From NCBI GenBank assembly GCA_046760445.1, contig JBHIEE010000031.1, positions 1 to 24,669 on the forward strand: a stretch of 24,669 nucleotides of DNA, given 5' to 3'. The stretch's first letter is position 1, and each line of letters starts with the position of its first letter. Below are positions 7,451 to 15,324 of the stretch, in pieces. A program made the position numbers and the translations under genes. This stretch comes from JBHIEE01 sp046760445 (GTDB lineage: Bacteria; Acidobacteriota; Aminicenantia; JdFR-78). The notes below the pieces were generated by a model. The model made no database searches. It was given only the letters and a program-made list of their open reading frames with translations, and was not told where the DNA came from.

Positions 7451-7479
7451 TTGACAGGAGATTAAAGGTTTATTAACAT
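7451..7479 (+). promoter_or_regulatory. Predicted sigma70-type promoter of the rpmH operon
   Basis: A perfect TTGACA at 7451-7456 is followed by a 17-base spacer and TAACAT at 7474-7479, about 58 bases before the rpmH start. Its -35 box lies only eight bases from the -35 box of the opposing promoter, so the two transcription units diverge back to back. Confidence 0.5.
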
Positions 7480-7536
7480 TATCTCTTACTTTTAAGATAA
7501 ATTGTCTGCTCAGGCTAAAGATGACAGGAGAAAAGA

Positions 7537-7671
7537 GTGAAGAGAACATATCAACCTAATAGAAGAAAGAGAAAAAAGACTCACGGTTTTTTAGTGAGAA
7601 TGAGAACCAAGGGTGGCCAAAAAATTATAAGAAATAGACGAAATAAAGGAAGAAAAAGAATTGCTGTTTAA
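7537..7671 (+). CDS. rpmH: 50S ribosomal protein L34
   Basis: A 44-residue, very basic protein read from a GTG start: it begins (M)KRTYQPNRRKRKKTHGF, continues LVRMRTKGGQK and ends GRKRIAV, the L34 pattern over its full length. L34 is part of the large ribosomal subunit. AGGAG at 7526-7530 lies 6 bases before the GTG. The stop overlaps the rnpA start as TAATG, the typical rpmH-rnpA arrangement. In many bacteria dnaA lies just upstream on the opposite strand; here that position is held by the receiver-valS operon instead. Confidence 0.96.
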   Translation: MKRTYQPNRRKRKKTHGFLVRMRTKGGQKIIRNRRNKGRKRIAV

Positions 7672-8027
7672 TGCACGAAAAATTTACCGCGAGAGAAAGA
7701 ATAAAGAGGAAAAAAGATTTTAATAATTTATATAAAAAAGGAAAAAGGATAAATAGTAGATACTTCACACTTATTTTTATACCAAACAAGTTGGATTATT
7801 CCCGGGTGGCGATAGGAGTGAGTAAAAGTATTGGTAAGTCAGTGAAAAGAAACAAAATAAAAAGATGGTTTAGGGAATTATTCCGCAGAAATAAAGACCT
7901 TTTTACTGTACCCTTAGATGTTCTTTTCTTAGCCAAAAAAGAAATTTTAGAGATTGATTGGAAAGAATTATTGGGGGAATATAAAAAGGCAATAACCACT
8001 GCCTGCCAAAAAACAAAAATAGAATGA
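7671..8027 (+). CDS. rnpA: Ribonuclease P protein component
   Basis: Protein subunit of RNase P, which binds the catalytic RNA and the 5' leader of pre-tRNA. The 118-residue length is typical. The N-terminus carries the FTARERIKRKKDFNNLYKKGKR element, and the RNR motif is VKRNKIKRWFREL (about 58-70) with Arg60/Asn61/Lys62, the conserved RNA-binding helix. The ATG at 7671 shares one base with the rpmH stop, and the TGA overlaps the yidD ATG as ATGA, so the three genes are translationally linked. Confidence 0.96.
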   Translation: MHEKFTARERIKRKKDFNNLYKKGKRINSRYFTLIFIPNKLDYSRVAIGVSKSIGKSVKRNKIKRWFRELFRRNKDLFTVPLDVLFLAKKEILEIDWKELLGEYKKAITTACQKTKIE

Positions 8028-8233
8028 GAAAATTCTTCCTACGCCTAATAAGATTTTATCAAAAAATAATCTCCCCTTTACTTGGTCAACGCTGTCGGTT
8101 TTGCCCTTCTTGTTCTGAGTATACTTATCAGGCGATCGCAAAATATGGGTTAATTAAGGGTATATTTCTTGGGAGTAAAAGACTTTTGAAATGTCACCCT
8201 CTCCATCCCGGAGGCATAGATTACGTTCCTTAA
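8024..8233 (+). CDS. yidD: Membrane protein insertion efficiency factor YidD
   Basis: Small (69 aa) membrane-associated protein that assists YidC-dependent insertion of inner-membrane proteins. It has the complete family signature: a basic amphipathic N-terminus (RKFFLRLIRFYQKIISPLLG), CRFCPSCSEYTYQAI (residues 23-37) and the C-terminal LLKCHPLHPGGIDYVP. It starts at ATG 8024 inside an ATGA overlap with rnpA and is followed after 9 bases by yidC, the usual order. Confidence 0.96.
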   Translation: MRKFFLRLIRFYQKIISPLLGQRCRFCPSCSEYTYQAIAKYGLIKGIFLGSKRLLKCHPLHPGGIDYVP

Positions 8234-8242
8234 GAGGAGAAA

Positions 8243-9901
8243 ATGGAAAAAAGAATTTTATTAGCGATTATTCTTTCATTTTTAGTTTTGGTATTATACC
8301 AGGTCTTTTTCGTAAAAAAGCAACCGCCCCCGTCAGAAATCATTGAAAAGAAGGGGAAAGTTGAGAAAAAAACAGAAGAGATAAAACCTCCTCCCAGGGT
8401 AGAAAAAATAGAAAAACCCGTAGTGGAACCTTCTATTGGAGAGCAAATAGTTGGAGAGCAGATAATTGGTTTAGAAGAAAATAAAATCATTGTTGAAACT
8501 TCGCTTTATAGAGCTATTTGGACAAATAGAGGAGGCCTCTTATACAGTTGGAAGTTAAAAAAGCACAAGGATGACAATGGAGGTGATTTAGAGCTTGTTT
8601 CTGAGGAAGCTCACCAAATTAATAAATATCCTTTTTATATTTTAACTGAATCAGACCAGTATAACCAAGAGATTAATAATGCATTATATCACTCTCCTTC
8701 TCGAAAAATTAGCTTGCGAGACGGAGAAAAAGGCAGCATCAAGTTCATTTATTCTAAAGGGAGGGATGTAAAAATAGAAAAAATATTTAATTTTGAGGGC
8801 GGCAGTTATTTAGTCTCTTCCCAAATTAATGTCTGGCTGAATGGTCGCCAGGTAGAGCCAGAAATACTCTGGGGACCGAGCATAAGAACTCTTTCAGAAA
8901 AAGAGAGAAAGCAAAAGTTTGGGGGAGGAAAAGGAATTGCTGTTTTAGTAGGTAATAAAGTTTATCGTATCAAGGAAGAAAAGTTCAAATTACCAGAGGC
9001 TTTTTATCTTTACCCTCAATGGGCAGCTTATGAAGACAATTACTTTGCGGCTTTATTTCTTTTAGACCCTAATCAATCTCGAGTAAAATATTTAAAAGAT
9101 GTAAAGGAAAATATTCCATACTATTTTTTATCAGTTACTCATCCAGAAAAAATGTTTCTTGGGCCCAAAGAATATAACTTATTAATTAGACTCGGTTATC
9201 AAACTAAAAACCTGATAAAGTTTGGATTCTTTGGCTGGATAGCTGAAATTTTACTTAGAGCTCTACAATTTATTCATAAATCTATTCCTAACTATGGTTT
9301 TTCAATAATAATTTTAACTCTAATTATTAAAATTCTGTTTTTCCCTTTAACTTTTAGTGGTTCTCGCTCTATGGCAAAAATGCAAGAACTTCAACCAAAA
9401 ATTAAAGCCCTGCGAGCTAGATATAAAAAAGTCAAAACAGATATTGCTCAACGCAGAAAGTTGAATGAAGAGATGATGAAACTGTACAAAGAACATGGGA
9501 TAAATCCTGCAGGGGGATGTCTTCCTATGCTCATCCAGATCCCAGTTTTTTGGGGATTTTTTCGTCTCTTAATGGTGTCAATTGAGATAAGACACAGTCC
9601 CTTTATTCTTTGGATCAAAGATTTGTCGGTTAAGGATCCGTATTATGTTACTCCTATCTTAATGGGTATTTCCCAGTATATAAGTCAAAAAATGACGCCA
9701 ACCACTGCTGATCCAACTCAGGCAAGAATGATGATGATTATGCCGGTGGTAATGACCTTATTTTTTATGAACTTCCAGAGTGGGCTGGTTCTTTATTGGT
9801 TAACAAGTAATGTTCTTCAAATTGGCCAGCAATATATAATCAATAAAATGATAAAAAAGGAAAAGAGAAAGAAAGATGGAAGAAAAAAGAAAAAGAGGTA
9901 A
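8243..9901 (+). CDS. yidC: Membrane protein insertase YidC (long, diderm type)
   Basis: YidC inserts and folds inner-membrane proteins, alone or with SecYEG. The 552-residue protein has a transmembrane anchor at about 5-24, a proline/lysine-rich linker, a large periplasmic P1 domain (about 80-320) and the conserved Oxa1-type core (about 328-535), with the FSIIILTLIIKILFFPLT segment and the cytoplasmic hairpin AKMQELQPKIKALRARYKK. The long form with P1 is characteristic of Gram-negative bacteria. At the hydrophilic-groove position held by Arg in E. coli (R366) it has Lys363, keeping the charge. The C-terminus is very basic, as expected for ribosome contact. GAGGAG precedes the ATG. It overlaps jag by 26 bases. 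Confidence 0.96.
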   Translation: MEKRILLAIILSFLVLVLYQVFFVKKQPPPSEIIEKKGKVEKKTEEIKPPPRVEKIEKPVVEPSIGEQIVGEQIIGLEENKIIVETSLYRAIWTNRGGLLYSWKLKKHKDDNGGDLELVSEEAHQINKYPFYILTESDQYNQEINNALYHSPSRKISLRDGEKGSIKFIYSKGRDVKIEKIFNFEGGSYLVSSQINVWLNGRQVEPEILWGPSIRTLSEKERKQKFGGGKGIAVLVGNKVYRIKEEKFKLPEAFYLYPQWAAYEDNYFAALFLLDPNQSRVKYLKDVKENIPYYFLSVTHPEKMFLGPKEYNLLIRLGYQTKNLIKFGFFGWIAEILLRALQFIHKSIPNYGFSIIILTLIIKILFFPLTFSGSRSMAKMQELQPKIKALRARYKKVKTDIAQRRKLNEEMMKLYKEHGINPAGGCLPMLIQIPVFWGFFRLLMVSIEIRHSPFILWIKDLSVKDPYYVTPILMGISQYISQKMTPTTADPTQARMMMIMPVVMTLFFMNFQSGLVLYWLTSNVLQIGQQYIINKMIKKEKRKKDGRKKKKR

Positions 9902-10535
9902 TTTTCAACAAGAAATGGTTCAAGGAGTAGAATTTAAAGGGAAAAATTTAGAAGAAGTAATCAAATCAGCAGAAAGATACTTTAAACAAAAACGGGCAAA
10001 CATTGAATATAAAGTTATTGCTGAGAAAACAAGGCTCTTGGGAATTAAGAGCAGAGAAATAGTCATTCAAGCTTGGGTTAAAAGCAATCAGAAATGTCCT
10101 GAAATAACTGAATTTTTGAATAAGCTCCTGAGTGTTTTTCCTCTTAAACTGGACTGTTATGTTCATGAGAAAGAAGACATAATCAACCTAATTTTTAACG
10201 GTCAAGACAAGCATTTTCTCCTTCGTAAAGAAGCTTCCCTGCTTAATTCTTTTCAACACTTACTTAATAAAATTTTTTCTTCTCAGTCCAAGAAAATTCA
10301 GGTAGATTGTGATAACTATCGAAAAAGAAGAGAAAGAAAAATAATTCAACTGGCTGAAAAAGCAGCAGAAATAGTATCTCATACTGGTCGAAAAGAAATC
10401 TTAGGCCTGATGAATCCTTATGAAAGAAGAATTGTCCATTTGAGAATAAATCAGATTCCCGGAGTAAGTAGTGAAAGCCAAGGTCAGGGTTTTCTTAAAA
10501 AAGTGATTATTTACTCAATCACTAATGACCATTAA
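9876..10535 (+). CDS. jag: Jag/KhpB (EloR) family RNA-binding protein with degenerate KH domain
   Basis: The 219-residue protein follows yidC, the standard place for Jag/KhpB, an RNA-binding partner of KhpA that influences cell elongation in Gram-positive bacteria. A Jag-N domain (about 15-66, GVEFKGKNLEEVIKSA) is followed by a KH-like region (about 90-147) and an R3H domain (about 150-217) with NPYERRIVHL (Arg184, His188) and SSESQGQG. In the KH region the expected IGxxG loop reads LRKEA (116-120), so both glycines of GxxG are gone. The start at 9876 overlaps yidC by 26 bases; the next Met is residue 14 (9915). Family is secure; RNA binding through KH is doubtful, through R3H likely. Confidence 0.9.
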   Translation: MEEKRKRGNFQQEMVQGVEFKGKNLEEVIKSAERYFKQKRANIEYKVIAEKTRLLGIKSREIVIQAWVKSNQKCPEITEFLNKLLSVFPLKLDCYVHEKEDIINLIFNGQDKHFLLRKEASLLNSFQHLLNKIFSSQSKKIQVDCDNYRKRRERKIIQLAEKAAEIVSHTGRKEILGLMNPYERRIVHLRINQIPGVSSESQGQGFLKKVIIYSITNDH

Positions 10536-10572
10536 TTGTTTTTCTAACTCCAAAATTCTTTTTCTTTAATGT

Positions 10573-10597
10573 AAAAAAATTAGTAAATAATTTTTTT
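10573..10597. repeat. Perfect all-A/T inverted repeat ahead of mnmE
   Basis: AAAAAAATTA (10573-10582) and TAATTTTTTT (10588-10597) are exact inverted repeats around GTAAA, in the 79-base gap between jag and mnmE. It would form a weak A-U stem with a trailing U run. It lacks the GC-rich stem of a usual intrinsic terminator, so attenuation or pausing is possible but unproven. Confidence 0.4.
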
Positions 10598-10614
10598 GAT
10601 TAGCAGGTCAAAAT

Positions 10615-11985
10615 ATGGAAGAAGACACAATTATCGCTCTTTCTACTCCTCCTGGTCCTGGAGGACTGGGGATTATTAGACTTAGCGGACCATCAGCATA
10701 TTCTATTGTTTGGAAGATGTTCGAGCCAAAAAACAAAAAATATAAAAAAATCCCTTCTCGACAACCTATTTTGGGAGAAATACTTGATTGGGATAAAAAA
10801 GAGCCCTTTGAAGAAGCGATAGTTACCTATTTTCCCAAACCCCATTCTTATACTAAGGAAGATGTGATAGAAATAAGTTGTCATGGGAGTCCAGTGATTT
10901 TAGAAGAAATACTTAAATTAGGAATAAAAGGAGGAGCAAGGTTAGCTCGGCCTGGTGAGTTTACTCTAAGGGCCTATTTAAATGGAAGAATAGACCTTAT
11001 CCAGGCCGAAGCAGTTAATGATTTAATTAGTGCTTCCACTTTGAAACAGGCTAAACTCTCTTTTTCTCAATTAGAAGGGAGACTCTCCAAGAAGATATAT
11101 AAAATAAGAGAAAAAATAATAAATCTAATCTCTCGAGTAGAAGCAGCCATTGAATTTCCAGAGGAAAATCTGGGGGTCGATCAATCCTTGACTGAAAACC
11201 AGATAGATGAAATATTAAAATTATTGCAACCAGTGATTGATAGTTATAATTATGGAAGAATGTTGAAAGAAGGAACAACAGTGGTTATTACTGGCAAACC
11301 TAATGTCGGCAAATCCTCTCTTTTTAATGTTCTCCTTCAACAAGAAAGAGCAATTGTCACTCCTTATCCAGGGACTACTCGAGATTTCCTGCAAGAGAAA
11401 GTAAAGATCAGGGATATGAGCTTTCTTTTTATCGATACAGCTGGTATTGGAGACTCTATTCACCCTGTCGAGGTAGAAGGTATAAAAAGAGGTCGAAAAT
11501 TAATTGAAGAAGCAGAAGGAATACTTTTAATGTTCGATCTTTCGGAAAAAGAAACCAAAGAAGACTTTGAATTAATCAATCAGTTGAGAAACAAAAAAAT
11601 AATTTATGTTTTTAATAAAATGGATTTACCAAGTAAAATAGATAAGAAGAGAATATTAAAATGTATTAATAATCATCCTTGGTTAGAAATTTCAGCCAAA
11701 GAAGAAATAAATTTAGACAAGTTAAAAGAACTGATTTTTCAAACTTTTATACCTCAAGAGAAGGAAAGAGATGAAATAATTACCAACTTAAGACAGAAAA
11801 TCATGTTAGATAAAATGGTTGAGCATTTAAAAGAAGCAAAAGATCTTCTAAAGAAAGGTTATTCCGAGGAATTCTTTTTAGAAGAAACAAGAAAAGCTGC
11901 TGATTATATTGGACAATTAACTGGAGAAATTAAAATTGATGAAATTTTAGATGAGATTTTTAATAATTTTTGCATCGGGAAATGA
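10615..11985 (+). CDS. mnmE: tRNA uridine-5-carboxymethylaminomethyl modification GTPase MnmE
   Basis: MnmE works with MnmG to install (carboxymethyl)aminomethyl groups at U34 of tRNAs reading split codon boxes. At 456 residues it is complete: an N-terminal tetrahydrofolate-binding domain (DTIIALSTPPGPGGLGIIR, about 4-22), a helical domain, and the inserted GTPase with G1 GKPNVGKSS (227-235), G2 TTRD (254-257), G3 DTAG (274-277) and G4 NKMD (334-337). It ends in CIGK, with the conserved C-terminal cysteine Cys453. The ATG at 10615 has AGGT seven to ten bases upstream. Partner gene mnmG follows 12 bases later. Confidence 0.97.
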   Translation: MEEDTIIALSTPPGPGGLGIIRLSGPSAYSIVWKMFEPKNKKYKKIPSRQPILGEILDWDKKEPFEEAIVTYFPKPHSYTKEDVIEISCHGSPVILEEILKLGIKGGARLARPGEFTLRAYLNGRIDLIQAEAVNDLISASTLKQAKLSFSQLEGRLSKKIYKIREKIINLISRVEAAIEFPEENLGVDQSLTENQIDEILKLLQPVIDSYNYGRMLKEGTTVVITGKPNVGKSSLFNVLLQQERAIVTPYPGTTRDFLQEKVKIRDMSFLFIDTAGIGDSIHPVEVEGIKRGRKLIEEAEGILLMFDLSEKETKEDFELINQLRNKKIIYVFNKMDLPSKIDKKRILKCINNHPWLEISAKEEINLDKLKELIFQTFIPQEKERDEIITNLRQKIMLDKMVEHLKEAKDLLKKGYSEEFFLEETRKAADYIGQLTGEIKIDEILDEIFNNFCIGK

Positions 11986-11997
11986 GAAAAGAATAAA

Positions 11998-13851
11998 ATG
12001 AGTTTTGTTGAAGAATATGAAGTCATCGTTGTTGGAGCTGGCCATGCAGGCTGCGAGGCTGCTTTTGCCTCCTCCCAGATAGGTTTAAAAACTGGACTGA
12101 TTACTATTCATTTAGAAACAATTGCTCAAATGTCCTGCAATCCAGCTATAGGCGGTTTAGCTAAGGGACATCTTGTCCGAGAAATTGACGCTTTGGGAGG
12201 AATAATGGGACTCCTGGCAGACGAAACGGGAATTCAGTTTAGATTATTAAATAAAAGTCGTGGCTCAGCAGTTCAAGCGCCTCGAGCTCAAACAGATAAG
12301 GCTAAATACAGATTAACTATGAAAAGCAGGTTAGAAAAAATAGAAAATCTAACTATATTTCAGGGAATCATCACTGACCTCGTCCTTAAAGGAGATAAAG
12401 TAATCGGGGTCGAGTTATTAGATGGAAGTAAGATAAAAGGCCAAGCAGTGATTCTTGCCCCAGGCACTTTTTTAAATGGTTTAATCCATATTGGCTTAAA
12501 CAATTATCCGGCTGGGAGAGCCAATGAGCTTCCCTCAATTGAATTAGCTTCCGCTTTAAGGAGAATCGGGCTGAAAATTTTTCGATTAAAAACTGGAACT
12601 CCTATGAGACTCGATCACAATACAATTGACTGGTCCAAGTTTATTCCTCAATCAGGAGATGAAAACCCAGTCCCTTTTTCTTTTCGGACTAAAAGACCTC
12701 TTCATAATAAGATTTTATGTTATATTGGTTATACTAATGAAAAAGTGCATCAAGTAATAAGGAATAATTTAGATAAATCTCCTTTATACAGTGGGAAAAT
12801 AACTGGTATCGGTCCTCGTTACTGTCCTTCTATAGAAGATAAAGTAGTTAAATTCCCCCATAAGCCTCGACACCAGTTTTTTTTAGAGCCAGAAGGGCTT
12901 AACACAACCGAGGTTTATGTTAATGGCTTGTCTTCAAGCCTTCCTTTAGAAGCCCAAAAAGCAATATTAAAAAGTATTCCTGGATTAGAAGAAGCTAAGA
13001 TTTTAAGACCAGCTTATGGAATCGAATATGATGCAGTCAACCCCACTCAGATTTATCCCACTTTAGAAACAAAATTAATTAAAAATCTCTATTTAACTGG
13101 ACAGATAAATGGAACTTCAGGCTATGAAGAGGCCGCAGCTCAAGGAATAATGGCAGGTATTAATGCTGTGTTGAAAATAAAAAATAAAAAACCCTTCATT
13201 CTCAGACGAGATGAAGCTTACATCGGAGTATTAATTGACGACTTGGTGAGTAAAGGAGTGGAAGAGCCTTATCGTCTTTTTACTTCCCGAGCAGAATATA
13301 GGCTTATGCTTAGAATAGATAATGCTGATCAGAGATTGATGAAATATGGTTATAGATTTGGTTTAATCAGCGAGGAATGCTATGAACAATACTTAAAAAA
13401 ACAGGAAAAATGTAAAAAAATAATATTTTTTTTGGAAAAAGAAAAAATAAAGACAGAGGAAGACGGGCTTATTTCTTTGAAAAATTTTTTAAAAAAACCT
13501 AAAAATAACTGGGAAAATATGATAGAATACCTTAAAAGTAAAGAGGTAGAAGTTCTAACTGAGGAAGAGAAAAGGTATATCGAAGCTGAAATAAAATATG
13601 AAGGATATATAAAAAAGCAGCAAAAAGAAGTGACTAAAATGTTAAAACAGGAAAAGAGGAAAATCCCCCTGGACATCGAATACCAGAAAATCCCCGGATT
13701 GTCTAAAGAAATTATTGAAAAGTTAAAAAAATACAGACCGCAAACAATTGGAGAGGCTAAGAGAATTTCAGGAATTACTCCTGCTGCCCTGACCAATATT
13801 AGTATCTATTTAAGATTAAGGGAAAGAGAGAGAATATTTCATGGAAGATGA
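11998..13851 (+). CDS. mnmG: tRNA uridine-5-carboxymethylaminomethyl modification enzyme MnmG (GidA)
   Basis: FAD-dependent partner of MnmE in wobble-uridine modification. The 617-residue protein has the FAD-binding GAGHAG at 13-18, the conserved MSCNPAIGGLAKGHLVREID block (about 45-64, with Cys47), the RGSAVQAPRAQTD motif and the YEEAAAQGIMAGINA motif. It carries the full C-terminal helical domain used to bind MnmE, including IPGLSKEIIEKLKKYRP. No ribosome binding site of note precedes the ATG at 11998. The 12-base spacing to mnmE suggests coupled translation. It overlaps rsmG by 11 bases. Confidence 0.97.
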   Translation: MSFVEEYEVIVVGAGHAGCEAAFASSQIGLKTGLITIHLETIAQMSCNPAIGGLAKGHLVREIDALGGIMGLLADETGIQFRLLNKSRGSAVQAPRAQTDKAKYRLTMKSRLEKIENLTIFQGIITDLVLKGDKVIGVELLDGSKIKGQAVILAPGTFLNGLIHIGLNNYPAGRANELPSIELASALRRIGLKIFRLKTGTPMRLDHNTIDWSKFIPQSGDENPVPFSFRTKRPLHNKILCYIGYTNEKVHQVIRNNLDKSPLYSGKITGIGPRYCPSIEDKVVKFPHKPRHQFFLEPEGLNTTEVYVNGLSSSLPLEAQKAILKSIPGLEEAKILRPAYGIEYDAVNPTQIYPTLETKLIKNLYLTGQINGTSGYEEAAAQGIMAGINAVLKIKNKKPFILRRDEAYIGVLIDDLVSKGVEEPYRLFTSRAEYRLMLRIDNADQRLMKYGYRFGLISEECYEQYLKKQEKCKKIIFFLEKEKIKTEEDGLISLKNFLKKPKNNWENMIEYLKSKEVEVLTEEEKRYIEAEIKYEGYIKKQQKEVTKMLKQEKRKIPLDIEYQKIPGLSKEIIEKLKKYRPQTIGEAKRISGITPAALTNISIYLRLRERERIFHGR

Positions 13852-14505
13852 ATTAAGAAATAAGTTGGAAGAATATTCTTTGGGAATTAATGATTTAACA
13901 CTCCATCTTCTCAGAAAATTTTATAATTTTTTAAAAAAAGAGAATGAGAAAACAAATCTTATTTCGAGAAGAAATTTTGATTGGACATTTAACCAGTTAT
14001 TCTTTCAAAGCGTCTGGGCAGCAAAGAAAATAATGCCCTTTGAGTCGTTGATTGATATTGGCTCAGGAGCTGGATTTCCTGGTGTAGCTATAAAAATTTA
14101 TTATCCCTTTCTCAGGGTAGCTTTAGTTGAACCAAAGAAAAAAAAACCCTTTTTTTAACAGAATTAATTAATAGACTGGGTTTAAAGGAATTGACAGTAA
14201 TGAATAAAAATTTTTCGGAGGCAGTAGAAGCTTTAGGTAAAAAAAAGGAACAATTTGACTTCTTAATGTCCAGAGGGATAAAATACAAGGAGAAATTAGT
14301 CACTCAGAAATACAATTTAATCAAAAAAGGATTTGTTCTTTTTACTGGACAAGAGGAGTTAACTCGATTGAGAAAGATAAAGAAGTTGAGAAAATATCGT
14401 TGGAAAATATTTGATATCCCAGAGAAAGAAGCAATTTTCCTGTTGGTTTTGACTTGGAGGGATAATTCCCTGATTGAGAGGAATGTTTCACGTGAAACAT
14501 TTTGA
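13841..14505 (+). pseudogene. rsmG: 16S rRNA (guanine-N7) methyltransferase RsmG, interrupted by a one-base frameshift
   Basis: RsmG methylates N7 of a G in the 530 loop of 16S rRNA using SAM. The first frame (13841-14158) gives 105 residues with the SAM motif LIDIGSGAGFPG and ends VALVEPKKKKPFF followed by TAA. Family homology then continues in the -1 frame from LTELINRLGLK through MSRGIKYKEK to the C-terminus NVSRETF (stop 14503-14505). The break lies in a run of seven T (14150-14156), just after nine A (14138-14146). One extra T gives an uninterrupted protein of about 221 residues, with the spacing from VE to FL expected for the family. It may be a sequencing/assembly error, a real mutation, or slippage. 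The 3' end carries a parS site. Confidence 0.85.
14484..14499. promoter_or_regulatory. parS centromere site
   Basis: TGTTTCACGTGAAACA is a perfect 16-base palindrome matching the bacterial parS consensus bound by ParB. The symmetry extends to 20 bases (14482-14501). It lies inside the last codons of rsmG, encoding VSRET, 70 bases upstream of parA. It is the nucleation site for ParB loading and marks origin-proximal DNA. It is the only such match I found in the window. Confidence 0.97.
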
Positions 14506-14568
14506 AGGCGATTACAAGGAAAAAGGAAGAGGTAAGATATAAATAAAATTAAAGTTATTAGAGATAAA

Positions 14569-15324
14569 ATGGGAAGGATAATTACAATTGCTAACCAGAA
14601 AGGAGGAGTGGGGAAAACGACTACTGCTGTGAATTTGGCTTCATGTTTAGCTCTGGCGGAGAAGAAAATTCTGGTTGTTGATATCGACCCCCAGGGAAAT
14701 GCCACTAGTGGGTTTGGGAAAAATAAATTTAATTCCAAAGGAATTTATCATGCTTTAATGAATGGTCAAATAATACCGGAATTAATTGTTTCTACTGAAT
14801 TAGACTATCTTTATCTTTGTCCTTCTTCTCCCGAGTTAGCGGGAGCAGAAGTAGAACTTTACTCTTTTAAGGATCGAGAAAAGAGGCTATCTCTAATTTT
14901 ATCTTCTATTGAAAATGACTTTAATTATATATTTATAGATTGCCCGCCATCCCTTGGTTTTTTGACAATTAATGCTTTAACGGCTTCTCATTCGGTTTTA
15001 ATCCCCATCCAATGTGAATATTATTCTTTAGAAGGAGTAACGGATTTGCTTGATATTTTAGAAGAAATAAGAAAGTATCTCAATCCTGCTTTGGAGATTG
15101 AGGGCATTTTATTGACTATGCATGATGAGCGAACTAACTTATCCCACCAGGTAATAGATGAAATCAAAACGGTTTTTAAAGATAAGGTATTCCAGTCGAT
15201 TATTCCCAGAAATATAAAAATTGCAGAGGCACCCAGTTTTGGAAAGCCAATTATTCTCTATGATATAAAATCAAAAGGAGCCCAAGCCTATTTAAATTTA
15301 GCAAAGGAGCTTTTATTGAAATGA
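14569..15324 (+). CDS. parA: Chromosome-partitioning ATPase ParA (Soj)
   Basis: ParA binds ATP, dimerises on nucleoid DNA and is released by ParB-stimulated hydrolysis, moving ParB-parS complexes and so the origins. The 251-residue protein has the deviant Walker A KGGVGKTT at 11-18, Walker A' region DIDPQGN with Asp40, and Walker B in IDCPPSLG. It lacks the N-terminal helix-turn-helix of plasmid ParA proteins, as usual for chromosomal Soj. It starts at ATG 14569, 63 bases after rsmG, and its TGA overlaps the parB ATG as ATGA. Confidence 0.97.
   Translation: MGRIITIANQKGGVGKTTTAVNLASCLALAEKKILVVDIDPQGNATSGFGKNKFNSKGIYHALMNGQIIPELIVSTELDYLYLCPSSPELAGAEVELYSFKDREKRLSLILSSIENDFNYIFIDCPPSLGFLTINALTASHSVLIPIQCEYYSLEGVTDLLDILEEIRKYLNPALEIEGILLTMHDERTNLSHQVIDEIKTVFKDKVFQSIIPRNIKIAEAPSFGKPIILYDIKSKGAQAYLNLAKELLLK

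Noticed and set aside
13380..13796. 138-codon open frame on the minus strand inside mnmG
   Set aside because: It is antisense to the conserved MnmG C-terminal domain; its hydrophobic, Phe/Ser-rich translation is the typical shadow of a lysine/glutamate-rich gene.
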